Source: Pseudomonadota bacterium (GTDB lineage Bacteria > Pseudomonadota > Alphaproteobacteria > Micavibrionales > UBA2020). Taken from it: a stretch of DNA of 51,522 nucleotides. A program made the position numbers and the translations under genes. Location of the stretch: the NCBI GenBank assembly GCA_021845905.1, contig JAJZVA010000016.1, positions 1 to 51,522 on the forward strand. The letters run 5' to 3'. The notes under the pieces are model-generated. The model saw nothing but the letters and a program-made list of their open reading frames with translations. It did not search any database and was not told the DNA's origin. Of the stretch, positions 7,488-16,736 are shown in pieces (position 1 is the stretch's first letter; every line of letters begins with the position of its first letter).

Positions 7488-9908
7488 ATGACAGAAACAC
7501 CAGAAACAGCAGCCAAGAAATATCCGGTATTGCCCTTGCGGGATATCGTGGTTTTTCCGCACATGATCGTGCCGCTGTTCGTCGGGCGGGATAAATCCGT
7601 GCGCGCGCTCGAAAGCGCGATGCAGATCGGCAAGCAGATCGTGCTGGTCACGCAAAAGTCCCCGCAACAGGACGATCCGACGCCGGGCGATCTTTACGAC
7701 GTCGGCACGCTCGGCGTGGTCTTGCAGTTGCTGAAATTGCCGGACGGCACGGTCAAGGTTCTGGTCGAGGGGCAGAGCCGCATCCGCATCACGACCTACA
7801 CCGACAAAACAGAATATTTTGAAGCCTATACGGAAGCAGTGCCCGAAGCGCCGGTCAGCGGCGATTCCACGGCGGTCCTGATGCGCACGTGCATCGCGCA
7901 GTTCGAGCAGTATGTGAAGCTGAACAAGAAAATCCCCCCGGAAATCATTTCATCGGTCAGCCAGATCGACAACGCCGAGAAGCTCGCCGACACGGTGGCG
8001 TCTTATCTTTCCCTGAAAATTCCCGAGCGCCAGAAATTGCTGGAAACGGCAGACGTTGCCCAGCGGCTGGAAAAGATTTTCGGCTACATGGAAGGCGAGA
8101 TCGGCGTGCTGGAAGTCGAAAAGCGCGTGCGCGGCCGCGTCAAGCGCCAGATGGAGAAGACGCAGCGCGAGTATTACCTCAACGAGCAGATGAAGGCGAT
8201 CCAGAAGGAACTCAACGAGGGCGAAGAGGGTGGCGACGAACTCACCGAACTCGAGGAGAAGATCAAAAAGGCCCGCATGAGCAAGGAAGCGCGCGCCAAG
8301 TGCGACGCCGAGATGAAGAAACTCCGCCAGATGGGGCCGATGTCGGCCGAGGCGACGGTGGTGCGCAACTATCTGGACTGGATGGTGAGCCTGCCGTGGA
8401 ACAAGCGCTCCAAAACGTCGAAAGACCTTAAAATCGCGGAGTCCATCCTCGAAAAAGACCATTACGGCCTGAAGAAGGTGAAAGAGCGCATTCTTGAATA
8501 TCTCGCGGTGCAACTGCGCGCCGGCAACAAGGTCAAGGGACCGATCTTGTGCCTCGTCGGCCCGCCGGGCGTCGGCAAGACGTCTCTTGGCAAATCCATC
8601 GCCAAGGCGACCAACCGCAACTTCGTGCGGATGTCGCTGGGCGGCGTGCGCGATGAATCCGAGATCCGCGGCCACCGCAAAACCTATATCGGTTCCATGC
8701 CGGGCAAGATCATCCACGGCATGAAGAAGGCCAAGACGACCAATCCGCTTTTCCTGCTCGACGAGATCGACAAAATGGGACAGGACTGGCGCGGCGATCC
8801 GTCGTCGGCGTTGCTCGAGGTGCTCGATCCGGAGCAGAACAACACCTTCAACGATCATTATCTTGAGGTCGATTACAACCTCTCCGACGTGATGTTCATC
8901 TGCACGGCGAACACGCTCGACCTGCCGCGTCCGTTGCTCGATCGCATGGAAGTGATCCGCATTCCCGGCTACACCGAAGACGAAAAAATCGAAATCGCCA
9001 AGCGTCACCTGCTCGACAAGCAGATGGAGGCGAACGGCCTCAGGAAAGGCGAGTTCTCGATCAATGACGCGGCGTTGCGCCACCTGATCCGCTATTACAC
9101 ACGGGAAGCGGGCGTGCGCAACCTCGAGCGCGAGATTTCCAATCTCGCGCGCAAGGCGATCCGCGAAATCATGCTCGGCAAGAAGAAGTCCATCGACGTC
9201 ACGCCGAAAAATGTCGGCAAATATGCGGGCGTGGAACGTTTCCGCTACGGCGTGGCGGACGAGCAGGACCGCGTCGGGTGCGTCACGGGGCTCGCCTGGA
9301 CGGAAGTCGGCGGCGAGTTGCTGCAGATCGAAGCCGTCACGGTGCCTGCGGGTTCCAAAGGCGGCGGCAAGGTCACCATGACCGGCAAACTCGGCGACGT
9401 GATGAAAGAGTCCATTCAGGTCGCGGAAATGCTGGTGCGCTCGCGCGCCAACGATCTCGGCCTCAAGTCGGACATCTTCGAATCGGTCGGCGTGCATATA
9501 CACGTGCCTGAAGGCGCGACGCCGAAAGACGGCCCGTCTGCGGGGTTGGCTATGGTAACTTCGATTGTCTCCGCGCTCACTGGTATTGCTATCCATAAAG
9601 ATATCGCCATGACCGGCGAGGTAGATCTGGTGGGCAATGCGCTGCCCATCGGCGGTTTGAAAGAGAAGCTGCTGGCCGCCTTGCGCGGAGGTATCGTTAA
9701 GGTGATGATTCCAAAGGATAACGTTAAAGATCTGGCGGAAATCCCCGACAACGTCAAAAAAGGCCTGGAAATCGTTCCGGTGCAGAACTTCAGCGAAGTT
9801 CTGGAACATGCCCTGCTCAAAATGCCAGAGCCGATTGATGAAAAAGTTGCCGTCGATGTTACGTCAAGAAGCGCGGAAAATAAGCAAAAAGACGTGATTC
9901 ATCATTGA
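7488..9908 (+). CDS. lon: ATP-dependent protease Lon
   Basis: An 806-residue Lon, a cytoplasmic AAA+ serine protease that removes damaged and regulatory proteins. The N-terminal substrate domain starts [21 protein letters not shown] charged coiled-coil region follows (about 200-290). Walker A is GPPGVGKT at 358-365; Walker B is in [10 protein letters not shown]. The peptidase domain has catalytic Ser684 (KDGPSAG) and Lys727 (GGLKEKL), 43 residues apart as in other Lon enzymes. AAGGAAG lies about 7 bases before the ATG. It is followed by hup with 60 bases between, the usual order, and has its own extended -10 promoter. Confidence 0.98.
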   Translation: MTETPETAAKKYPVLPLRDIVVFPHMIVPLFVGRDKSVRALESAMQIGKQIVLVTQKSPQQDDPTPGDLYDVGTLGVVLQLLKLPDGTVKVLVEGQSRIRITTYTDKTEYFEAYTEAVPEAPVSGDSTAVLMRTCIAQFEQYVKLNKKIPPEIISSVSQIDNAEKLADTVASYLSLKIPERQKLLETADVAQRLEKIFGYMEGEIGVLEVEKRVRGRVKRQMEKTQREYYLNEQMKAIQKELNEGEEGGDELTELEEKIKKARMSKEARAKCDAEMKKLRQMGPMSAEATVVRNYLDWMVSLPWNKRSKTSKDLKIAESILEKDHYGLKKVKERILEYLAVQLRAGNKVKGPILCLVGPPGVGKTSLGKSIAKATNRNFVRMSLGGVRDESEIRGHRKTYIGSMPGKIIHGMKKAKTTNPLFLLDEIDKMGQDWRGDPSSALLEVLDPEQNNTFNDHYLEVDYNLSDVMFICTANTLDLPRPLLDRMEVIRIPGYTEDEKIEIAKRHLLDKQMEANGLRKGEFSINDAALRHLIRYYTREAGVRNLEREISNLARKAIREIMLGKKKSIDVTPKNVGKYAGVERFRYGVADEQDRVGCVTGLAWTEVGGELLQIEAVTVPAGSKGGGKVTMTGKLGDVMKESIQVAEMLVRSRANDLGLKSDIFESVGVHIHVPEGATPKDGPSAGLAMVTSIVSALTGIAIHKDIAMTGEVDLVGNALPIGGLKEKLLAALRGGIVKVMIPKDNVKDLAEIPDNVKKGLEIVPVQNFSEVLEHALLKMPEPIDEKVAVDVTSRSAENKQKDVIHH

Positions 9909-9968
9909 GAATCCCTGTATATGGGGCATTATATCCTTGTAGCAACCCCTTTAAGAGGAGAGTCCCCC

Positions 9969-10250
9969 ATGAACAAGAACGAACTCGTCGACTACATTGT
10001 CAGCAAGGTAAAAAGCGAAATTTCCAAGGCGCAGATCATCGAAGTCATCGATCTGGCGTTTGACGGTATTGGCACAGAGCTGAAAAACGGCGGCGAAGCC
10101 CGCTTCGCCGGTTTCGGCACCTTTAAGACTGCCCGCCGCGAAGCCAGCACCGGCCGCAACCCGCGTACCGGAGAGACCATCCAGATCGCCGCCGCGAACC
10201 GCGTCAAGTTCACGCCCGGCAAAGAGCTCAAAGAAGCTGTGAATAGCTAA
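9969..10250 (+). CDS. hupB: DNA-binding protein HU
   Basis: A 93-residue HU-family nucleoid protein. The start at 9969 is preferred to an in-frame codon 48 bases upstream because GAGGAG lies about 7 bases ahead and the product then begins MNKNELVDYIVSKV, as in other HU proteins. The family signature GFGTFKTARREASTGRNPRTGE with the DNA-intercalating proline of RNPRTGE is present, and the C-terminus is FTPGKELKEAV. It follows lon in the usual alphaproteobacterial arrangement and ends at a strong terminator. A second, divergent HU lies at 37926-38240. Confidence 0.97.
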   Translation: MNKNELVDYIVSKVKSEISKAQIIEVIDLAFDGIGTELKNGGEARFAGFGTFKTARREASTGRNPRTGETIQIAAANRVKFTPGKELKEAVNS

Positions 10251-10274
10251 TCCAGCCCGTTACTGTTTTAAAAA

Positions 10275-10306
10275 AGGCCAGCCTTTAAATGGGCTGGCTT
10301 TTTTTT
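10275..10306 (+). terminator. Rho-independent terminator after hupB
   Basis: GGCCAGCC and GGGCTGGC pair around an AT-rich loop (TTTAAAT), followed by eight T residues. Adenines upstream make it weakly bidirectional. Confidence 0.85.
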
Positions 10307-10372
10307 GACATAAATTAATTTCCGTATTATAAAATCATCTGAAGAAAACATTTAAATACAAGGAAACATGCA

Positions 10373-10825
10373 ATGAAAAGCCATTTAAAAGAAGATTTCA
10401 AAAAAGCTAACGACACACTGACGCTACTTGAGCTCGAAGCCTGTGCCGGTAGCAGGGCCTTCTTCGTATTTTCGATCAGAAAGCCTGAGGTAGACTCTTA
10501 TAGAGCGTTTACGGAGGCCGTTGATGCCTATGCAACAGTGATTGTTGAAAAACACGGCTCTTTTCAAAATTTCTTTACCGCGACGCAAAAGGAGCTTGTC
10601 GATTATGCGGCTTCCCGCGGCATAAAACTTAACTTTCATTTTCGTGTCGATCAGGACAGAATCGCGGCGCTGGACAGTAATTTCAAGCAGAAGGGTGCGT
10701 TTGCCGAGATATTCCTCCTTAAGCTGGCGCCTTTGAAAGAGAAGGTTATCGAACTTATAGACCAGCAACCGCAGGCGCCTTCTTTCCAACCGGATGCCTC
10801 CATAAAGCCGCCGTCGCCAAAATAA
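10373..10825 (+). CDS. Hypothetical protein, soluble, unrecognised
   Basis: A 150-residue protein that I do not recognise. It begins MKSHLKEDFKKANDTLTLLE and has no signal peptide or membrane segment. The middle (FFTATQKELVDYAASRGIKL, then NFHFRVDQDRIAAL) looks like alternating helices and strands. The C-terminus is proline-rich (QPQAPSFQPDASIKPPSPK) and probably disordered. An AAGGAA lies about 6 bases ahead of the ATG. It stands alone between the hup terminator and two tRNA-Val genes. Composition is somewhat more AT-rich than in its core neighbours, so it may be an accessory gene. Confidence 0.65.
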   Translation: MKSHLKEDFKKANDTLTLLELEACAGSRAFFVFSIRKPEVDSYRAFTEAVDAYATVIVEKHGSFQNFFTATQKELVDYAASRGIKLNFHFRVDQDRIAALDSNFKQKGAFAEIFLLKLAPLKEKVIELIDQQPQAPSFQPDASIKPPSPK

Positions 10826-10883
10826 GGCAAAAGCGCTTCTTGACAGAAAGCCGTATATTGAATAGCTTAAACTCCCTTTTATC

Positions 10884-10958
10884 GGGCGGTTAGCTCAGCG
10901 GTAGAGCATACCCTTCACACGGGTGGGGCCACAGGTTCGATCCCTGTACCGCCCACCA
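10884..10958 (+). tRNA. tRNA-Val(CAC)
   Basis: GGGCGGT pairs with ACCGCCC. D-arm TAGCTCAGCGGTAGAGCA, anticodon loop TTCACAC (anticodon CAC), T-loop TTCGATC and encoded CCA are all present. A tRNA-Val downstream of hup is the expected place in this group. Confidence 0.96.
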
Positions 10959-10995
10959 TCCTGCTTCTCCAAAGCTATGCAGGACAGGATTTTAA

Positions 10996-11071
10996 GGGCG
11001 CTTAGCTCAGTTGGTAGAGCGTCTCGTTTACACCGAGAATGTCGGGAGTTCGAGTCTCTCAGCGCCCACCA
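10996..11071 (+). tRNA. tRNA-Val(UAC)
   Basis: GGGCGCT pairs with AGCGCCC. The anticodon stem TCTCG/CGAGA closes the loop TTTACAC (anticodon TAC). T-arm GGGAGTTCGAGTCTCTC and encoded CCA follow. It is the second Val isoacceptor, 37 bases after the first, and probably co-transcribed. Confidence 0.96.
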
Positions 11072-11140
11072 GTTTTCTCTCAATAATTTCAGAGGGATAG
11101 GTTCAAGGTAAAGTTGCGGTACATCTTGGTAGATCAGTTT

Positions 11141-11158
11141 GGTCACAAATTGGTCACA
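11141..11158. repeat. Tandem GGTCACA pair downstream of tRNA-Val, probable integration scar
   Basis: GGTCACA occurs at 11141-11147 and again at 11152-11158, exactly 11 bases apart. It lies 70 bases past the tRNA-Val 3' end, where the accessory segment to 12.8 kb begins. Similar pairs occur beside other tRNA genes in this window. An integrase arm-site origin is inferred, not shown. Confidence 0.35.
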
Positions 11159-11229
11159 CTGAGGTTGATATGAGGGATCGCCCGGCAACAACGAGATATA
11201 TAAGGTTAAAACTATCTGTATTTAATTAG

Positions 11230-12201
11230 CTACCTAAATGACTTGTTACCGCTTAGGGCATAACGGATGCCCCATCCCACAGCAAAGAAACCACCCCCAA
11301 TCAGAAAATCAATGCCATCATCTGCATGAGTACCAAAAATTCCCAATAGCACAAGAAATAACGCAATAACCGCGCAAGGGTAATAAATGACGTTTCCTAT
11401 CCTTGCTAGCATAATGCGCCCCTTTCCTCCTTTTTTCTCATTATGATCCTCTGCATCAAGAGACATCCAAAAATCATCCTCGTAATATTGTTTCGGATCT
11501 TTTTGGGGCGCGGAAGAGACAGAAATATTTTCCGGCACGCAAAGCACGCTGTTTTTCCCAATAAAGAGAGTTCTGGAATGATACCATTCACGCAAAGCGT
11601 CATCGACTTCATAAGAAAATGAGTCGAGGGCGACCGTCATTGTAAGTTTTGGCGTGTCAGAGTTTTCTATGGCGTGGCACAGCCATTGCAAGTCGTAGGG
11701 TGGAACAGAACATTCTATCCAAAGATGATCTTCATTAAATTCAGATGCTGGAATTCCGGTACAAGAACCCGCATAAATGCCGTTTGGAAATTTCTCACTT
11801 TTGAATGGGGCATCTTCTCCGCTTTCTTCAATTCTAACAGCTATACCGTGAGAGGGGCGCTCAAACCTGTATAGTTGGCTGTCTTTGTTTTCTTCCACAG
11901 CACAGAAAATTTTATCTCGACAGATAGTGACATTGCCGAAAATGATTCTTTTTGTTTCAGCTTTTGGGGTTACAACGGACTTTTTCTTTCCGGTTGTATC
12001 TGCGGCTCGCAGGTTTCTTATAATATCGGGTGTAACTTCCTGTACATTTACACTGGTGACAATTCGCACATCGTCAAGCTCAAGAAATATGCTGTTAAAA
12101 CTCCTGCGCCATTCTAGCGGCTTATGTCTGTCTTTTGGCGGATCGGCTTCCTGAAAAACATCGTCACTGACTTTCTTCAAACGTGTTTCCGGCTTGAGCA
12201 T
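11230..12201 (-). CDS. Hypothetical membrane protein with two C-terminal transmembrane helices
   Basis: A 323-residue protein of unknown function. I start it at MLKPETRLKKVSDD (12201), where GGGGAT lies about 7 bases ahead; the frame is open for 10 more codons upstream. Residues 1-260 are soluble, with short repeated beta-like segments (RIIFGNVTICRDKIFCAVEE and LTMTVALDSFSYEV) and no motif I can name. Two hydrophobic helices at the C-terminus (YPCAVIALFLVLLGIFG and FLIGGGFFAVGWGIRYAL) should anchor it with the bulk in the cytoplasm. AT-richer than the core genes, it lies between tRNA-Val and tRNA-Pro with a lipoprotein gene 46 bases upstream in the same direction, so the pair may be one accessory operon. 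Confidence 0.65.
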   Translation of the reverse strand: MLKPETRLKKVSDDVFQEADPPKDRHKPLEWRRSFNSIFLELDDVRIVTSVNVQEVTPDIIRNLRAADTTGKKKSVVTPKAETKRIIFGNVTICRDKIFCAVEENKDSQLYRFERPSHGIAVRIEESGEDAPFKSEKFPNGIYAGSCTGIPASEFNEDHLWIECSVPPYDLQWLCHAIENSDTPKLTMTVALDSFSYEVDDALREWYHSRTLFIGKNSVLCVPENISVSSAPQKDPKQYYEDDFWMSLDAEDHNEKKGGKGRIMLARIGNVIYYPCAVIALFLVLLGIFGTHADDGIDFLIGGGFFAVGWGIRYALSGNKSFR

Positions 12202-12247
12202 TTTGATATCCCCGTAAATAAAGCGACACAAGCGATGTCTGCAAATT

Positions 12248-12790
12248 TCAATTTTTTAGTCTGGCGGCCTGTATAGAGGGGCGAATATTATATTTACAGG
12301 TTAATGACTGCTTTAATCCGACAAGATCGCTCTGCGCCTCGCCAGCTGGGACAGCATCAATCCTATAGCTGCCATTGTTTGGGTCTTGCTGTGTGGCAGC
12401 ACTGTAAGTAAAATCGCCCGCCAATCCGAATCCTGACGCAAAAGCTTTTTCTATGTTTGTGGATATTTTTATATATGTGCGCTTATTGCGGGCAATTCTG
12501 ATTTTTCTCTCTCCGGCGTTTATTCCGAACGATTTAATCAGGATATCAGCTACACTGGCTTTTATATCAATCGGGAAAAAAGAGCCGTTCGGCAGGTCGC
12601 ATGTTTCTTTGCCATTGATAATAATGGATGGGTCAGCAGCAGAGCCGCTGAAGCCGTTCATTTTATAGATTACCAGCTGAGCGGCCTGATGATTAACTGG
12701 TGGCAGAAGTGAGCTTGAATAGACTGGGCCGGATGCCGCGCAAGCTGATAATGATATGCACAAGGCCAGTATCAATAAGGGTTTTTTCAT
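12248..12790 (-). CDS. Lipoprotein, DUF2846-like
   Basis: A 180-residue lipoprotein. The first 20 residues, MKKPLLILALCISLSACAAS, give a lipoprotein signal with the lipobox LSAC and lipidated Cys17. The mature part has the pattern of the DUF2846 family: a strand (AQLVIYKMNGFSGSA), then SIIINGKETCDLPNGSFFPI, then a beta-sandwich strand rich in Lys/Arg (ERKIRIARNKRTYIKI). Function of that family is unknown. It lies upstream of the membrane protein gene in the same direction. The nearby hairpin at 12823-12846 ends any transcript entering from the right, so this gene probably has its own promoter in 12791-12822. Confidence 0.7.
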   Translation of the reverse strand: MKKPLLILALCISLSACAASGPVYSSSLLPPVNHQAAQLVIYKMNGFSGSAADPSIIINGKETCDLPNGSFFPIDIKASVADILIKSFGINAGERKIRIARNKRTYIKISTNIEKAFASGFGLAGDFTYSAATQQDPNNGSYRIDAVPAGEAQSDLVGLKQSLTCKYNIRPSIQAARLKN

Positions 12791-12818
12791 CGGTCTTACT
12801 CCCGTTGTTCTTCACAGT

Positions 12819-12846
12819 AAAACGGCACCAGATTTCTCTGGTGCCG
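12819..12846 (-). terminator. Terminator hairpin on the reverse strand, without an obvious gene to serve
   Basis: CGGCACCAG and CTGGTGCCG form a perfect 9-bp stem around a 6-base loop, followed on the reverse strand by TTTTAC. Nothing intact is transcribed into it from 12850-13212, so it is probably a relic of a lost gene or serves an undetected small RNA. Confidence 0.6.
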
Positions 12847-13212
12847 GGGAGTTTGTAGCCGTCCATCGAACGGCGCAGCGTATTCACGCAAGCGCTATTA
12901 TATTCCGCCGCCTCCCCGACATGGTCGAGAAAGCAGCATCATTGGTAACGGCCTGATGCTGGATTAGGCCGTATGTGAGGGGCTACAACACCCCAGCTTG
13001 CCTCAAGGACAAACCAAGGGCATTGTGGGCGATAACTGTCGGGGTTTCAATAAGGGAAAAGGCCAGAATCGCTGGCGAAGGCTGGCGGGTTTTTCGTGCC
13101 CCTATCCGCCCCATTGTTCGCCGACATTCGCATTTAAGTGGTGGGTAGGATGGTGGGTAGAAATATTTTAAAAAAATTAAGTGTATGATTTTATTAATAA
13201 ATATAGAAAGAA
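12847..13212. other. Intergenic stretch with gene remnants and tandem TGGTGGGTAG
   Basis: No gene is supported in these 366 bases. TGGTGGGTAG occurs at 13139-13148 and 13151-13160, 12 bases apart, just beyond the 3' end of tRNA-Pro. Reverse-strand open stretches are short and interrupted. The segment has the look of an eroded insertion end next to a tRNA. The frame reading out of tRNA-Pro to 12983 is not a credible protein. Confidence 0.4.
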
Positions 13213-13289
13213 TGGTCGGACTGAGAGGATTTGAACCTCCGACCCCTTGCACCCCATGCAAGTGCGCTACCAGGCTGCGCTACAGTCCG
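13213..13289 (-). tRNA. tRNA-Pro(GGG)
   Basis: The reverse strand reads CGGACTGTAGCGCAGCCTGG, an anticodon stem CTTGC/GCAAG around ATGGGGT (anticodon GGG), the T-arm TCGGAGGTTCAAATCCTC and the acceptor CAGTCCGACCA with encoded CCA. The acceptor stem pairs fully. Confidence 0.96.
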
Positions 13290-13464
13290 AAACGGGCATT
13301 CCTGCCGATATTCATGGTGATATATAAACATCGCTTTTGGAAAATGCAATCATATTTATAGGTTTTCAATAGTTACGGAAAATTTTAATGACTGTCTAAT
13401 ATTTAATTTATTAACCATTTTGATGTAACCTGTGGTTGAGTAAAAATACGCGGGGGAACGCTAC

Positions 13465-15165
13465 ATGAAAAAACTGATAGATAATCTTTCGATAGCCAAG
13501 AAAACAATGTTGCCTTTGGGCATCATGTCCATTGTGGCGATTTTTTTGTCTGTGTATTTGCTGAGCATGATGGGCTCTATCGATAAGGGTTATCAATATT
13601 TGCTGGATAACGAGGTGAGCGCAGAGCTTCTGGCCACGCAGATAAACGGCGACATGAATGACATTTCAGATTTCGGATATCGCTCCATTGCAGAAAACAG
13701 TCAGGACAATATTCTTTCCATGATCACGGCACTCGAAAAGAGCCGCGAAAATCTGGCCAAAAACTTTGCGGCGTTGAAAAAAATAGTCGATGTGACGAAT
13801 GCAAGCGCGTCAGGCTCTCTGGATCAAATAAAGATGGATATGTCGGCCTCGATAGATGCCGCTATATCGGCGGCGAAGCTGGGCCAATCCAGAAACAATG
13901 CCGGCGCGATCGCCCTCATGCATCAGCAGTTCGAGCCGGGCTATGTCAAGATGTCCGCGGCGATGGATAAAATACAGGAGGATTTGTCGCGCGACCAGTC
14001 ACGCGTATCCGCAAAATTGCGTCATGACAACAGCGTATCCCGGGACGCGGCTATTGTTATTCTTGTTCTGTCGATATTGGCGTCGATGATTGCCGGCGCA
14101 TGGATCAGCAAAGTGGGAATTGTCACGCCCATTAAGATACTGACGGCGGCGATGCGCAAGCTGGCGGACAGCGACTGGACGACCGACGTTCCCGGCACAA
14201 GCCGCGCCGATGAAGTCGGGCTCATGGCGAATACCGTCGAAATCTTCAAGAAAAACGGCATGGAAGCCGAACGTTTGCGCACCGAAGCCGAAAAAGAGCA
14301 GAAACGGCAGATCGCGCGCGGTAAAAAGATCGAAAAGAGCGTGGCAGATTTTGAAAGAATTATCGCGGATATCGTCAATACGGTGAGCGCGGCTTCGACC
14401 GAGTTGCAAACGACGGCGGAATCGATGTCCGCGACAGCGGAAGAGGCGTCGAAGCAGTCATCGACGGTCGCCGCCGCTTCGGAGCAGGCGACGGCCAACG
14501 TGCAGACCGTCGCATCCGCGACGGAAGAGCTTTCCGCATCCGTCAGCGAGATACAAACGCGCGTTTCCCAGTCGAACGAGATGGTGCGGCGTGTGTCCGT
14601 TCAGGCGGACGAGACCAACAAGCGCGTCAATGGGCTGACGGAAGCCGCGAGCAAGATCGGTGAAGTCATACAGCTCATCACTGACATTGCCGCGCAGACA
14701 AACCTGCTGGCCCTCAACGCGACGATCGAGGCGGCGCGCGCCGGTGAAGCGGGCAAGGGCTTCGCCGTCGTCGCTTCGGAAGTAAAAAACCTTGCGGCGC
14801 AGACGGCAAAGGCGACGGATGAAATATCCCTGCAGATCAAGAGCATTCAGCACGAGACGGTGAGCTCGGCGGAGGCGATCCAGGGTATCACGCAGGCCAT
14901 CGTCGAGGTCAACAAAACATCCGCGGCCATCGCCGCCGCGGTCGAAGAGCAAGGGTCGGCGACGCAGGAAATCGCCCGCAACGTCACGGAAGCGGCGCAG
15001 GGCACGAAAGAAGTGTCGTCGAACATCGTCAATGTCAGCGAAGCGGCGCAAAGGACGGGCGCGGCCGCGATGGAAGTCCTGGCGGCGTCCGGCGAACTGG
15101 CTAAAAACGGTGAGATATTGAAGGTCAAGGTCGACGGCTTCCTGCAGGAAGTGCGCTCCGCCTGA
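13465..15165 (+). CDS. Methyl-accepting chemotaxis protein
   Basis: A 566-residue chemoreceptor. Transmembrane helix 1 is at about 13-37. A short four-helix-bundle periplasmic sensor (about 38-190) follows and then helix 2 at about 194-214. The HAMP linker is near 215-270 ([17 protein letters not shown]). The cytoplasmic antiparallel coiled coil runs to the end, with the conserved hairpin [20 protein letters not shown] at about 408-427 that contacts CheA and CheW. Ala/Glu/Gln-rich methylation regions flank it. There is no C-terminal CheR-tethering pentapeptide. The ligand is unknown. It stands alone with no che genes in the window. The ATG is preceded by GGGGGAA at about 9 bases. Confidence 0.95.
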   Translation: MKKLIDNLSIAKKTMLPLGIMSIVAIFLSVYLLSMMGSIDKGYQYLLDNEVSAELLATQINGDMNDISDFGYRSIAENSQDNILSMITALEKSRENLAKNFAALKKIVDVTNASASGSLDQIKMDMSASIDAAISAAKLGQSRNNAGAIALMHQQFEPGYVKMSAAMDKIQEDLSRDQSRVSAKLRHDNSVSRDAAIVILVLSILASMIAGAWISKVGIVTPIKILTAAMRKLADSDWTTDVPGTSRADEVGLMANTVEIFKKNGMEAERLRTEAEKEQKRQIARGKKIEKSVADFERIIADIVNTVSAASTELQTTAESMSATAEEASKQSSTVAAASEQATANVQTVASATEELSASVSEIQTRVSQSNEMVRRVSVQADETNKRVNGLTEAASKIGEVIQLITDIAAQTNLLALNATIEAARAGEAGKGFAVVASEVKNLAAQTAKATDEISLQIKSIQHETVSSAEAIQGITQAIVEVNKTSAAIAAAVEEQGSATQEIARNVTEAAQGTKEVSSNIVNVSEAAQRTGAAAMEVLAASGELAKNGEILKVKVDGFLQEVRSA

Positions 15166-15186
15166 TGGTGATTTCAAGTGAAGAAA

Positions 15187-15216
15187 AGGGCCGCCGTCCC
15201 CCGACAGCGGCCCTTG
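15187..15216 (+). terminator. Hairpin between convergent genes
   Basis: AAGGGCCGC and GCGGCCCTT form a perfect 9-bp stem with a 12-base loop. The U-tract is poor (TTGTCG), so it may be a weak terminator for the chemoreceptor and, read the other way, for the metallopeptidase-like gene. Confidence 0.5.
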
Positions 15217-15250
15217 TCGTCAAGAAGGATCGAGAGGCGCCCAGAAACCC

Positions 15251-15700
15251 CTAACCGGCGCCCATGTCCGAAGCCGTCGCCCCGAACATATCCTCCTCAT
15301 ACATTTCGATTTCATCCGTGCTGAAACCGAAGTGGTGTCCAATTTCGTAGAGCATCACGCGGTTGATGACGCGCGCGAGGTCTTCGCCGTTCTCGATCCA
15401 GAAGTCGAGGATCGGGCGGCGGTAAAGGTAAAGCATATCCTGTTTTTTGGCATTGGCGCCAAGGTGGCCGACGATGGACGGTCCGGAGCTTTGGTAGCAG
15501 CCGAGCAGGTCGAACGGCGTTTCAAGTTCCATTTCCTGTTCGACGAAGGCGTCGGGGAAATCTTCGACCTGAATCTTGAGCTTCCCGGTATACTTTTGCA
15601 GGCCTTCGGGCAGATCGTCGAGGATCGTCTCGGCGATCTCGGCAACATCTTCAATAGACGGAGGCACGGTGAACCCCACAAATATTGACTTCGTTTCCAA
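15251..15700 (-). CDS. Metallopeptidase-family (MMP-like, PF06262 type) protein with altered zinc motif
   Basis: A 149-residue protein of the small minimal metallopeptidase family common in alphaproteobacteria. Family hallmarks are the N-terminal [20 protein letters not shown], the central [11 protein letters not shown], and a final helix [19 protein letters not shown]. In the family this helix carries HExxHH; here the first His is Tyr118 (codon TAC), leaving YEIGHH, so one zinc ligand is missing. Glu119, His122 and His123 remain. The start is a TTG at 15700 with GGGGGGA about 8 bases ahead; a GTG seven codons later is possible. The protein may be a catalytically dead relative or bind metal differently. 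Confidence 0.75.
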   Translation of the reverse strand: METKSIFVGFTVPPSIEDVAEIAETILDDLPEGLQKYTGKLKIQVEDFPDAFVEQEMELETPFDLLGCYQSSGPSIVGHLGANAKKQDMLYLYRRPILDFWIENGEDLARVINRVMLYEIGHHFGFSTDEIEMYEEDMFGATASDMGAG

Positions 15701-15783
15701 CTCGATTTCCCCCCGGATGTGGACGTCAGCGCGATTATTCAGTTAAGCTAGCTTCACTATATCGAATCGGAAGGAATCGCACA

Positions 15784-16074
15784 ATGAGAAAATTAAAGAA
15801 GAGTCAAGATGTCGAATCGTTCATTGAAAAAAATAAAGGCTGGAAGATGAAAAAAAACAGATCTGCTTTACAGAAGTCGTTTTCATTTTCCAGTTTCAAT
15901 GATGCGTTTGGATTCATGACGCGCGTCGCTTTGGTGGCGGAGCAAATGAATCATCACCCTGAATGGTTCAACGTGTATAACCGCGTCGACGTCGTGCTGT
16001 CAACGCACGATGCGGGCGGCGTCACGGAAAAAGATTTCAAGCTGGCGAAGTTCATGGATTCCGTCGCGGGATAA
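15784..16074 (+). CDS. phhB: Pterin-4a-carbinolamine dehydratase
   Basis: A 96-residue enzyme that dehydrates 4a-hydroxytetrahydrobiopterin and so recycles the pterin used by aromatic amino-acid hydroxylases; related proteins act with molybdopterin. The family signature is complete: [20 protein letters not shown], with His57-His58-Pro59 and Asn63, then [12 protein letters not shown]. The ATG at 15784 follows AAGGAA at about 7 bases. Its N-terminus is more Lys-rich than usual ([13 protein letters not shown]). No phenylalanine hydroxylase gene is nearby, so the partner is unknown. The phh symbol is by family only. Confidence 0.85.
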   Translation: MRKLKKSQDVESFIEKNKGWKMKKNRSALQKSFSFSSFNDAFGFMTRVALVAEQMNHHPEWFNVYNRVDVVLSTHDAGGVTEKDFKLAKFMDSVAG

Positions 16075-16082
16075 AAGAAACT

Positions 16083-16736
16083 TCAGAAAAATTTTCCATG
16101 CGCGAGGAAATGCGCCGTCTGATCGATGACGCTTTTTTTGGAAGGCATGAAAGTGTGCGAAACGCGCAACGTGATATGGTCTTTCATGCCGTCTATTTTC
16201 GTGCTTGCGACGGAAACTTTTCCGTCGTCTGCGCCGGGGATGAACCATGACATGACGGGATCGAAAGACCTGTCTCCGGCGATGACGCCAAGGTCGTAAT
16301 CGACGGCGCCGAAGATATGCCTGAACGCCGTCTGGTCTGTCACGAGCTGTTGTCCGGCGGGGCCATAGAGCATTTTATAGAGCGGGAAATCGGCGAAAAT
16401 ATCGGCGAGCTCGCTGCCATGGTTCGGAGTGCCGATCATGACCACCCGTCCGGCGCCGGCTGGTTTGAATTTGTGAAGATAGGCGCGGATGATAAGGCCG
16501 CCGAGGGAGTGTCCGACAAAGTGGAGCGCGTCCGTCTCGTCGTCGCGCCTTTGCAGGATTTCCGCATGCACGTCGCCTATCAGCTCTTCTATGGGCTTTT
16601 TGAGCGATGGATAGTCGATATTGAAGACTCTATAGCCTTTTTGCGCAAGGCCATGTTCCATGCCCTTCATGGAGCTCTTTCCGCGGAAGATCCCGTGGAG
16701 CAGGACGACGGTGTCGGCGGGCGGATTGCCCGTCAT
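16083..16736 (-). CDS. Alpha/beta-hydrolase, lipase-like
   Basis: A 217-residue alpha/beta-hydrolase. VVLLHGIF (10-17) supplies the oxyanion hole, GHSLGG holds the nucleophile Ser77, and TPNHGSELAD is the segment typical of cytoplasmic lipases and PGAP1-like acyl esterases. The catalytic Asp is probably in PGADDGKVSV and the His in RVSHTFMP. There is no signal peptide. The start overlaps the end of the upstream dehydrogenase gene by 4 bases, so the two are translationally coupled and may act in the same lipid or fatty-acid pathway. Substrate unknown. Confidence 0.85.
   Translation of the reverse strand: MTGNPPADTVVLLHGIFRGKSSMKGMEHGLAQKGYRVFNIDYPSLKKPIEELIGDVHAEILQRRDDETDALHFVGHSLGGLIIRAYLHKFKPAGAGRVVMIGTPNHGSELADIFADFPLYKMLYGPAGQQLVTDQTAFRHIFGAVDYDLGVIAGDRSFDPVMSWFIPGADDGKVSVASTKIDGMKDHITLRVSHTFMPSKKSVIDQTAHFLAHGKFF

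Noticed and set aside
7950-9809. A 619-codon reverse-strand frame
   Set aside because: Antisense to lon, whose motifs are complete; a shadow of high-GC codons.
12983-13261. A 92-codon reverse-strand frame starting inside tRNA-Pro
   Set aside because: The start lies in the tRNA and the body has no family resemblance. I considered an integrase tail but could not see any catalytic motif.
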